A DNA stretch of 22,904 nt from a virus, in the IMG/VR virus record IMGVR_UViG_3300009034_000216, positions 1-22,904 of that record; one strand, given 5' to 3'. The notes beneath the pieces are model-generated. The model did no database searches and was not told where the DNA came from. It saw nothing but the letters and a program-made list of their open reading frames with translations. This document shows positions 14,619 through 20,949 of the stretch, one piece after another (position 1 is the stretch's first letter; every line of letters starts with the position of its first letter). The position numbers were made by a program, and so were the translations under genes.

Positions 14619-15450
14619 TAAATACATCCTAATCACTGGTGGAAGTGGCAGTTTGGGCCACGCTTTGGTCGAGCGGATATGCTCGGAGTACAAGCTGGCG
14701 AAAGTCATTATTTTCTCGCGGGACGAATACAAGCAGTCTTTGATGCAGAAACAATATGATTACGAATGTCTGCGATACTTTATAGGGGATGTTCGAGATT
14801 TGCAGCGGCTCAAGCAGGTATGCAGGAATATTGATGTTGTAATCCACGCGGCGGCGCTAAAGCAAATACCAACACTTGAGTACAACCCTACCGAAGCCGT
14901 GCGAACCAATGTTGACGGCACGAGAAATGTTATTGAGGCGTGTACGGAGAACAGCGTCCAAAAGGCCGTTTTGATTTCCACTGATAAAGCAGTCAATCCC
15001 ATAAATCTTTATGGTGCTACGAAACTGTGTGCTGAGAAAATGTTTCTCGCCGCGAACAACTTTAATAAGACGCAGTTTTCAGTAGTCAGGTATGGTAACG
15101 TTCTGAACTCTCGCGGTTCGGTAGTCGAGAAATTCCTGAAATTAAAGGAACAGGGAATTAGAGAGTTCCCGATTACTGATATGCGAATGACTCGTTTCTG
15201 GATTACTTTGGCCGATGCGGCGGACTTAGTCTTGGATGCAATAAACGGCAACGGAGAAATGTTAATACCGAAATTGCCGTCAATGAGGATTAGCGAAGTT
15301 GCCAGGGCGATAGAGCCTGATTGTGCATTCAAAGAGATTGGTATACGTCCTGGGGAGAAATTACACGAAGCCTTGGACGAGGGGTATACGAGCGATAAGA
15401 ATGATTTATGGCTTAGTGTTGAAGCGTTGAGAAGGAAAATAGGAATATGA
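14608..15450 (+). CDS. pseB: PseB-type UDP-GlcNAc 4,6-dehydratase
   Basis: Predicted 280-aa short-chain dehydrogenase/reductase of the FlaA1/PseB group, which converts UDP-GlcNAc to a 4-keto-6-deoxy sugar, the first step of pseudaminic acid synthesis. NAD(P) site GGSGSLG (11-17); IFSRDEYKQ (35-43); FIGDVRDLQRLK (58-69); HAAALKQIP (80-88); catalytic STDKAVNPINLYGATK (124-139) with Asp126, Lys127, Tyr135 and Lys139; then RYGNVLNSRGS and MRMTRFWIT; and GIRPGEKLHEAL near the end. Spacing of the catalytic residues matches the H. pylori enzyme with a constant offset. It is about 50 aa shorter than typical PseB (about 333 aa), the missing part being at the C-terminus. The polysaccharide-dehydratase subgroup is clear; the exact stereochemistry is inferred. 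Confidence 0.9.
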   Translation: MLNNKYILITGGSGSLGHALVERICSEYKLAKVIIFSRDEYKQSLMQKQYDYECLRYFIGDVRDLQRLKQVCRNIDVVIHAAALKQIPTLEYNPTEAVRTNVDGTRNVIEACTENSVQKAVLISTDKAVNPINLYGATKLCAEKMFLAANNFNKTQFSVVRYGNVLNSRGSVVEKFLKLKEQGIREFPITDMRMTRFWITLADAADLVLDAINGNGEMLIPKLPSMRISEVARAIEPDCAFKEIGIRPGEKLHEALDEGYTSDKNDLWLSVEALRRKIGI

Positions 15451-16118
15451 GTATATTTTCACGCCTTGCAATTGGGACAGCTAACTGGGGAAAACCTTAT
15501 GGCCTCTCCGGCAAGCAAGTCTCCGAAGATGACCAAAAGAGGATTCTCGATTACTGCCAGTCTGGCGGAATTGATATGATAGATACCGCAACGGCCTACG
15601 GCTGGGATTGGAGCGAAATTTCTACATATTTTAATGTAGTTACGAAGGGCAATGGTACTGATAAATTCTCCAGGCAAGCCTATGCGTATTTAGCACATAG
15701 CGGCGTTGTGTGGCAACCATTTTGGCTTAAAGTGGTGGCCTCGGAAGCCGGAAAGATCGGCTTGTCCATTTATGAACTAAAACAAATGCCAAAGCACGAT
15801 GAACATACACCGGAAATTATACAAGTACCATATTCAATTTATGATAGACGGTTTGAGTCGTATTTTCCGACATTCAAAGCGCAACATACTGAAATCCACG
15901 TCCGGTCTATCTTGTTGCAGGGCAAGCTTTTAGAGAAATTCTCGCCGCAGGATTGTATATCATTCTGCTTGATGAATCCTTATGTGGACAGAGTGATAAT
16001 CGGCGCTGATTCTTATGACCAATTCAAAGGCAACCTTAGATTTCTGCATCGAATGAACTCCGCACAAATTCACGATGAGAACATACTCGACCCAAGAAAA
16101 TGGAAACACAACAATTAA
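15447..16118 (+). CDS. compact aldo/keto reductase
   Basis: Predicted 223-aa protein in ATGA overlap with pseB. It starts LAIGTANWGKPYGLSG, the usual AKR opening, and carries DTATAYG (Asp46, Tyr51), VVTKG (Lys67) and YLAHSG (His83), a plausible full catalytic tetrad in a shortened arrangement. Later IIQVPYSIYDRR, HVRSILLQGKL and VDRVIIGADS match the family's C-terminal strands and cofactor-binding part. The normal family length is about 280-330 aa, so it is a compact member. AKRs of this subgroup occur in surface-sugar gene clusters, but the reaction is not fixed; reduction of a keto-sugar intermediate is a guess. Confidence 0.8.
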   Translation: MSIFSRLAIGTANWGKPYGLSGKQVSEDDQKRILDYCQSGGIDMIDTATAYGWDWSEISTYFNVVTKGNGTDKFSRQAYAYLAHSGVVWQPFWLKVVASEAGKIGLSIYELKQMPKHDEHTPEIIQVPYSIYDRRFESYFPTFKAQHTEIHVRSILLQGKLLEKFSPQDCISFCLMNPYVDRVIIGADSYDQFKGNLRFLHRMNSAQIHDENILDPRKWKHNN

Positions 16119-16270
16119 ATATACAACAAGATTTGGCTAAATGTTGGCAATGTGCGCGATTTGAGGGAAATATTGTTTCAGGCAATTACCAATATTCTAT
16201 TTATTGTGGTTTATACTCTCGCTCAAAAGCAACTTGTAAATTTGTAGAAGTTAAGCGAAATGAGGAATAA
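16100..16270 (+). CDS. small Cys-rich protein, 56 aa
   Basis: Overlaps the end of the reductase gene. It reads METQQLNIQQDLAKCWQC, then a hydrophobic-polar middle and two later cysteines (YCG and ATCKF), giving a CxxC-x-C-x-C arrangement. The same layout occurs in the 64-aa protein encoded before the aminotransferase, so these may be related metal-binding miniature proteins. Too short for secure family assignment. Confidence 0.5.
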   Translation: METQQLNIQQDLAKCWQCARFEGNIVSGNYQYSIYCGLYSRSKATCKFVEVKRNEE

Positions 16271-16274
16271 TGAA

Positions 16275-16346
16275 ATGACCCATATTATTGGGATATTGCT
16301 TATCATAACCTTTATACTTTCATTGTATTATCAGAACCAAAAATAG
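16275..16346 (+). CDS. possible 23-aa membrane peptide
   Basis: ATG at 16275 with GAGG 9 bases upstream. The peptide is a single hydrophobic helix (IIGILLIITFILSLYY) with a short polar tail. It fills the gap between two coupled genes. Its size makes chance possible. Confidence 0.4.
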   Translation: MTHIIGILLIITFILSLYYQNQK

Positions 16347-16355
16347 CCCAAGAAA

Positions 16356-16505
16356 ATGGCAGGGACATTGAAAATGGCTTATTGGAATCCATTCAAAGAA
16401 ATGTGGTGCAATCGAGAGCAAGATTGGCCTTGGATTGTTCTGTTTTTATTACTCTTTACAATGCTTGGCATTTCAATAGCACGGTTGGTGATATATATAA
16501 TATGA
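16356..16505 (+). CDS. small single-pass membrane protein, 49 aa
   Basis: Open frame starting MAGTLKMAYWNPFKEMW, then WIVLFLLLFTMLGISIARL, a clear membrane helix, ending at TGA inside the ATGA that starts the next gene. A second in-frame ATG at 16374 is possible. The start has no strong ribosome site. The tight overlap downstream supports it. It may be one of a set of tiny membrane proteins in this cassette; function unknown. Confidence 0.5.
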   Translation: MAGTLKMAYWNPFKEMWCNREQDWPWIVLFLLLFTMLGISIARLVIYII

Positions 16506-17098
16506 GAAAGAAAGTAGCAATCATCGGTAACGGCTTGACGCGAAAGCACGCTCCCTACGAGGACGATTCTTGGGATATATGGGGCCTGAACGAAATCGAG
16601 CAGCCTCGTGTGGATGTCTGGTTCGAGATGCACCCGATAGAAGTGCAAAGCGAGCGGGAATTGAAATGGCTAAAGAGGTGCAAGAAGCCGATTTATATGC
16701 TCGAAAAGTACGAAAGTATCCCCAAGAGCTACTCTTATCCGCTCGAAGAAGTCCTAAAGGTTCCGGGTGCAAGAGACTATTTTACTTGCACCTTTGCTTA
16801 TCAAATAGCCTTAGCGTTGCATCTTACCTATGAGGAAATCGGCCTTTGGGGGATGCAACTTGCCAACGGGACAGCACGTGAGCAGACGGTGGAAAGAATG
16901 TGTGTCGAATGGTGGCTTGGCTTGGCCATAGGAAAAGGCGTCAAGGTAACAACGGCAGATAAGTTTATGCGGCACAATTATCATTACGGTTACGATTACT
17001 ATGATGAGATGTACGATGTGATTACTATGCTGACGGCCTTGCAATATAGAGGTATGTGGGTACGAAAGGAAATGATAGGCACAGGAGATGTTGAATGA
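16502..17098 (+). CDS. Rossmann-like phage protein, 198 aa
   Basis: Starts MRKKVAIIGNGLTRKHAP, a nucleotide-binding-like beta strand and GNG loop, followed by WDIWGLNE, VDVWFEMHP and later YFTCTFAYQIALALHL and IGLWGMQLA. I recognise this pattern (GNG-x-R..AP, WGLNE, WFEMHP, a YFT-S/C-T-AY motif, then a conserved Gly-Met) as a recurrent tailed-phage family of unknown activity; it looks like a Rossmann-type fold that could bind a nucleotide or nucleotide sugar. The upstream longer reading frame from 16382 is not used because the ATGA coupling to the preceding membrane gene favours 16502. Confidence 0.7.
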   Translation: MRKKVAIIGNGLTRKHAPYEDDSWDIWGLNEIEQPRVDVWFEMHPIEVQSERELKWLKRCKKPIYMLEKYESIPKSYSYPLEEVLKVPGARDYFTCTFAYQIALALHLTYEEIGLWGMQLANGTAREQTVERMCVEWWLGLAIGKGVKVTTADKFMRHNYHYGYDYYDEMYDVITMLTALQYRGMWVRKEMIGTGDVE

Positions 17099-17289
17099 AT
17101 ATTTGGCGAAAATTTATTGCGTGGTTTCGCAATAGAAAGAAAGTGTGTGGTCGCTGTAAATTCTATCGCGGTTCAACTATTTATTCCTGTGCCAAACTTG
17201 CTGGCGTTGGGGAATGTGGTGAATCTGGTTGCACGGTAATGGCAGGAGCTAAGATAGCAAGAATTTGCCATAGTTATAAGGAAGAGTAA
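17095..17289 (+). CDS. small Cys-rich protein, 64 aa
   Basis: ATGA overlap with the preceding gene; GGAG upstream. A basic, amphipathic start (MNIWRKFIAWFRNRKKV) precedes seven further residues of interest: CGRC, YSC, GEC, SGC and ICH, six cysteines in about 40 residues. The arrangement suggests metal binding, zinc or an Fe-S site. The first 12 residues could peripherally bind membrane. It abuts the aminotransferase gene. Function unknown. Confidence 0.6.
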   Translation: MNIWRKFIAWFRNRKKVCGRCKFYRGSTIYSCAKLAGVGECGESGCTVMAGAKIARICHSYKEE

Positions 17290-18537
17290 ATGAATGACTG
17301 GAGTAAAACTTGCCAATTCGTACCCGATGGTGTCCAGACTCTCTCGAAGATGCCCTCGAAACACGTAGAAGGCGTCTATCCGAAGTACATCGAAAAAGGC
17401 GATGGTGCTTATGTTTGGGCCGATGATGGCAAGAAATATATCGACTTCCCCTGCGGGCTCGGAGCGGTACTCTTGGGATATAACCATCCTGTCATCAACG
17501 AGGCTATCCGAGACCAACTTGGAAAGGGGGTACTGTTTAGCTTGCCGAACTACTCGGAGACGGAACTTGCTGAAAAAATCTGCAATATTATCCCATCTGC
17601 GGAAATGATTCGATTCGTCAAGACGGGGAGCGAAGCGACTACGGCGGCGGTTAGGATTGCCAGGGCCTATACAGGCAAACCTACGATTATGTGTTGTGGG
17701 TATCACGGCTGGCACGACTGGTATAACTGGACGACTCCTAAACACAAAGGAGTCTTGAAACAGAATGTCGCTCAGTTTACCTACAATAACTATGTTCAAA
17801 TCGAGCAGGCATTTCACAGGCGTAATATCGCCGCTGTGATTATGGAGCCGTATATTTTAGAAGAACCGAAAGACGATTTTCTCCGTAAGGTGCGAAAATT
17901 ATGCAGCCAACACAAAGCAGTTCTCATTTTCGATGAGATTATCACGGGCTTTCGGACTCTTGAAAAATCGGCGCAGAAGTATTTTGGAATTGAGCCGGAC
18001 TTAACTTGTCTTGGCAAGGCTCTTGGCAACGGACTTCCTATCGGTGCGGTTTGCGGACAGGCGGATTTGATGAAAGAACTTGAAGGGGACTGTTTTGTCT
18101 CATCGACTTTCGGGGGAGAATTATTGTCTATTGCCGCCGCTTTGGCGACCCTTAAACTTATCGAGGAACAGGGCGTAATTCGCCATATATGGACACAGGG
18201 CGAACGACTTAAGAACGCCTTTAATTCTATGGTTCAGAGTATGAGACTCGGTGACGAGATAAAGTGCATAGGCTACCCGCCCCGCACTTTCTTTATCTTT
18301 CCAAACGAAGCGTTGAAGTCGTTATTCTGGCAGGAATGTTTGGGGATGGGAGTTCTTTTCGGCTATGCGCAGTTTATCAATTTCAGCCACCGCCACGCCG
18401 AAATAGACACGACAATAAGGGCTATGAGGCGCGGACTGGAGATGGTCAGGAAATACAAAGAACATCCGTTGGATGGGTTGAGAGGCAAGCCCGCAGAGGA
18501 GACTTTTAGGTTAGTAGCAGAGAAGGCAAGCGTCTAA
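17290..18537 (+). CDS. class-III PLP aminotransferase (glutamate-1-semialdehyde aminomutase-like)
   Basis: Predicted 415-aa PLP enzyme in the fold-type I, class III group. Phosphate-binding TGSEAT (112-117), YHGWHDWY (138-145), the PLP-nitrogen Asp in LIFDEIITGF (Asp215), the Schiff-base Lys in LGKALGNGLP (Lys243) and the loop STFGGE are all present, so it should be active. The family ranges from heme-precursor aminomutase to sugar and lipid aminotransferases. Its position among PseB, PseI, acetyltransferase and SpsF homologues suggests amination of a keto sugar, the role usually held by the DegT-type PseC; HemL-like enzymes also occur in nonulosonic acid and flagellin-glycan clusters. A classical heme role is unlikely here. 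The exact substrate is inferred. Confidence 0.85.
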   Translation: MNDWSKTCQFVPDGVQTLSKMPSKHVEGVYPKYIEKGDGAYVWADDGKKYIDFPCGLGAVLLGYNHPVINEAIRDQLGKGVLFSLPNYSETELAEKICNIIPSAEMIRFVKTGSEATTAAVRIARAYTGKPTIMCCGYHGWHDWYNWTTPKHKGVLKQNVAQFTYNNYVQIEQAFHRRNIAAVIMEPYILEEPKDDFLRKVRKLCSQHKAVLIFDEIITGFRTLEKSAQKYFGIEPDLTCLGKALGNGLPIGAVCGQADLMKELEGDCFVSSTFGGELLSIAAALATLKLIEEQGVIRHIWTQGERLKNAFNSMVQSMRLGDEIKCIGYPPRTFFIFPNEALKSLFWQECLGMGVLFGYAQFINFSHRHAEIDTTIRAMRRGLEMVRKYKEHPLDGLRGKPAEETFRLVAEKASV

Positions 18538-18719
18538 TGTTTGAATCGCTCCTACAAGCAATGACATTTGGCAAGGTCATTAAACAAAATGACAAAGAAT
18601 ATAGCGTACTACACAGCTTGCCCGATGGATGGTATTTGGTTATTGAATCGAAAGACAAGAGAGCCAAACTGCCCGCACCGGCATTGCTTATAAAAGAGGA
18701 AGAAACAGATGAGACTTGA
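18537..18719 (+). CDS. small hypothetical protein, 60 aa
   Basis: TAATG overlap with the aminotransferase gene. It reads MFESLLQAMTFGKVIKQNDKEYSV with a strand-rich middle (DGWYLVIESKD) and an acidic end, and its last 11 bases overlap the acetyltransferase gene. No cysteines or membrane segment. Not recognised. Confidence 0.55.
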   Translation: MFESLLQAMTFGKVIKQNDKEYSVLHSLPDGWYLVIESKDKRAKLPAPALLIKEEETDET

Positions 18720-19221
18720 GGCATTAAGCCAGGAGCAATGTGAAGTCGTTCGGCAGTGGCGAAACGAGGACATTTCTCACTTGCGCACGCCGTATTTGCT
18801 AACTGCCCCGATGCAGGAACAGTTTTTCTACGATGTTGTCTCACATCGCAAATCCATACATAGATATTGGGCAGTAATGGATAAAGTATTTTTAGCTATA
18901 GGCGGCATAACTAATATCCAATGGGAGAACCGAATAGGTGAAATTAGCTTACTCATTGCCCCTAAACTGCGGATGCAAGGATACGGGCCACAGATAGTTG
19001 ATTTGCTTCTTAGTGATGCCTTCAACCGCCTGAATCTCCAGACGGTTCACGGTGAATGTTATTGGAACAATGAGAAAGGTATTGTATTTTGGGGTAAAAT
19101 AGTAAACAAATACAATGGTTTTGAAATCCCCTTGCCCAAACGGAAATTTTGGAATGGTCAATATTATAATGGTCAGTATTTTTCGATAGATGCAAATGAC
19201 TTTAGAAAAGTAGGGAAATAG
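18709..19221 (+). CDS. GNAT acetyltransferase, PseH-like
   Basis: Predicted 170-aa GNAT-fold protein. It starts with an Rx-rich first helix (CEVVRQWRNEDISHLR), common to the RimJ/PseH group, then the strands GGITNIQWENRIGEISLLI and the acetyl-CoA phosphate loop RMQGYG (88-93), then LNLQTVHGECYWNN and KYNGFE. The length is typical of PseH (about 170-180 aa). In the Pse pathway this step acetylates the 4-amino sugar formed by dehydratase and aminotransferase, and both of these genes are close by. AGAGGA precedes the ATG. PseH function is an inference from context; other small-molecule substrates are possible. Confidence 0.75.
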   Translation: MRLEALSQEQCEVVRQWRNEDISHLRTPYLLTAPMQEQFFYDVVSHRKSIHRYWAVMDKVFLAIGGITNIQWENRIGEISLLIAPKLRMQGYGPQIVDLLLSDAFNRLNLQTVHGECYWNNEKGIVFWGKIVNKYNGFEIPLPKRKFWNGQYYNGQYFSIDANDFRKVGK

Positions 19222-19223
19222 TA

Positions 19224-19733
19224 ATGTCCAAACATATTTCTTTGACACAAGGTAAAGTCGCCATAGTTGATGATGACGATTATGAGTGGCTTAGTCAATG
19301 GAAATGGTATGCTTATAAAGGTGCTCTCTCTTGGTATGCTGCGCGCAATGTACAAAGAGAAAGGGGTACACAAAGACAAATACGAATCACAATGCACAGA
19401 CAAATATTAGGCTTAAAACAAGATGATGGTAAGGAAACAGACCATATCAACAATAAAGGGGTAGATAATAGACGAGCAAATATCCGAATATGCACACACC
19501 AACAGAATTCTTCCAATAAAAAGAAGAGAAGTTGGCATAAGGGGACATTGCCAACTTCGCAATATAAAGGAGTGTGTTGGTCAAAATCTAATCAGAAATG
19601 GCATTCGCAACTTGTCATTAACGGAAAGCACGCACATTTAGGTTTTTATAATGATGAGATTGAGGCAGCGAAAGCCTACAACGATGAGGCAATAAGGCGA
19701 TTTGATAACTTTGCGCAGATTAACGTTATATGA
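19224..19733 (+). CDS. free-standing HNH-AP2 homing endonuclease
   Basis: Predicted 169-aa protein with an HNH nuclease core: MHRQIL, then ETDHINNKGVDNRRANIR (71-88; His74), then HQQNSSNKK, and a C-terminal AP2 DNA-binding domain (SQYKGVCWSKSNQKWHSQL, then HLGFYNDEIEAAKAYNDEA, residues about 112-160). This pair of domains is the hallmark of selfish, free-standing phage homing endonucleases that cut relatives lacking the gene and spread by repair. It sits in frame between the acetyltransferase and FemAB-like genes and keeps tight spacing to both, so it is inserted without breaking the operon. It is probably not part of the sugar pathway. Confidence 0.9.
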   Translation: MSKHISLTQGKVAIVDDDDYEWLSQWKWYAYKGALSWYAARNVQRERGTQRQIRITMHRQILGLKQDDGKETDHINNKGVDNRRANIRICTHQQNSSNKKKRSWHKGTLPTSQYKGVCWSKSNQKWHSQLVINGKHAHLGFYNDEIEAAKAYNDEAIRRFDNFAQINVI

Positions 19734-20530
19734 ATTACAAACTTGAAGAACATACTGCTTTGTATTCGGAACTTGATTGGGAATACAATAATGTGATGTC
19801 GGGTCCGTATGAGAATCTCTCTGTCAGAAGTGATGAAGGAACGATAATTGCTGGCCTGAAAGATGGGATAATCTCTGGTGGATGGCGACCGATGGTCTGC
19901 GTGGGACCAGATAAATTTCAAAAACTTCATATTGAGGCGTTGTATGATATTTGTCGCAATTTTTACTACTTAGACTTTCTTATTGACGGCAAGTTGTCCG
20001 TAATCAGTCAATTTCTTTTGCGGCATGAACATACGGCCCGACCATATTATACGCAGATAATCGACCTGACGAAAACAGAGGAAGAGCTGCACGCAGATTT
20101 ACGTAAATCCTATAAGAGTTTGTGTAATAGTGATGATATAGATAGGCGTTCAACAGTTAATGACCTGAAACTGTTACACAAGAAAAGCAGGGGCGGAAAA
20201 ACACGACCTGATAAGACTTGGGAAATACAACGCGATATGGGCGCGTATGTTGTTATGAACAAGGCCAAAACTGCGGGCATAATGATATATCGTTGGCGAT
20301 ATTATTTATATTATGCCTGTGCAGCTTCAATTGGAGACGCAAAAATCCATCATTTGCTTTGGTATGCGATTTCGGGGACAAAAACTTCTTGGGTAACGAG
20401 TAAATGTACAGGTTTTGAGATGGGTGAACAAGTCTTTTCGGGAGACCAGAAGTTGGTGAATATCAGCAAATTCAAAAGGGGTTTTGGTGGCAGAACAGTA
20501 ACGCGACTTATTCTTGAGAAGAACACATAA
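19730..20530 (+). CDS. FemAB-like / GNAT-type transferase, 266 aa
   Basis: Starts in an ATGA overlap with the endonuclease gene. The middle contains PYYTQIIDLTKTEEELHADL followed by RKSYKSL, matching the FemAB pattern in which an acidic helix is followed by an Arg/Lys-rich helix; later HKKSRGGKTRPDKTWEIQRDM and NISKFKRGFGG. The fold is a double GNAT as in FemA/FemX and the BioF2-like transferases. FemAB enzymes attach amino acids to lipid II; related ones acylate or aminoacylate sugars in surface-glycan clusters. Here it may modify the amino sugar made by the cassette. The exact acyl donor is unknown. Confidence 0.65.
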   Translation: MNYKLEEHTALYSELDWEYNNVMSGPYENLSVRSDEGTIIAGLKDGIISGGWRPMVCVGPDKFQKLHIEALYDICRNFYYLDFLIDGKLSVISQFLLRHEHTARPYYTQIIDLTKTEEELHADLRKSYKSLCNSDDIDRRSTVNDLKLLHKKSRGGKTRPDKTWEIQRDMGAYVVMNKAKTAGIMIYRWRYYLYYACAASIGDAKIHHLLWYAISGTKTSWVTSKCTGFEMGEQVFSGDQKLVNISKFKRGFGGRTVTRLILEKNT

Positions 20531-20949
20531 TGTCAGTATCGAAACAAATGGATATGGATACGTTTATGTCATTTGCTCAGAAGATAGCAGTCAGGCCGCA
20601 GATTGACTGCGAAGGAAAGCATTGTAGCAGAATCAATTTTGATATTACACTGAGTAATTGCTGTACGAATTGTCGCAATACGCGGAAAGAATATATGAAA
20701 AACAATCCGAATCTTGCAGTGTGCTGGACGGATGCGTTTGGATTTATGGGAGCGGCAGGATGCTTGTTGCCGCAAGACCAAATGCCACCAGAATGTCAAG
20801 AGTATGATTGTAAGAATTACGCTCAATTCATTGTACTGGGATTTACGAATAATGAGTGGGCCATCGTCCACTTAAAGGAAATACATATAAGTCAACTATC
20901 GAAGTTGTGGGGACAATACTGCGATTTGTTAAAAATAAAGGGAAACTAA
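20530..20949 (+). CDS. Cys-rich protein, YkgJ-like pattern, 139 aa
   Basis: TAATG overlap on both sides, so coupled to its neighbours. Cysteines at C27 and C32, then CCTNC (44-48), then GCLLPQDQMPPECQEYDC in the C-terminal half. This arrangement resembles YkgJ-type metal-binding (zinc or iron) proteins in which CxxCC precedes GxCPxL..RPxxCR.F.C. A metal-binding or metal-dependent accessory role is possible. Proteins like this can sit next to FemAB-like genes in surface-sugar clusters, but I have no proof of a shared task. Confidence 0.55.
   Translation: MSVSKQMDMDTFMSFAQKIAVRPQIDCEGKHCSRINFDITLSNCCTNCRNTRKEYMKNNPNLAVCWTDAFGFMGAAGCLLPQDQMPPECQEYDCKNYAQFIVLGFTNNEWAIVHLKEIHISQLSKLWGQYCDLLKIKGN

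Noticed and set aside
17173-17817. 214-codon open frame on the minus strand.
   Set aside because: It lies opposite the start of the strongly supported aminotransferase gene and its Cys-rich neighbour, and its translation has no recognisable pattern.
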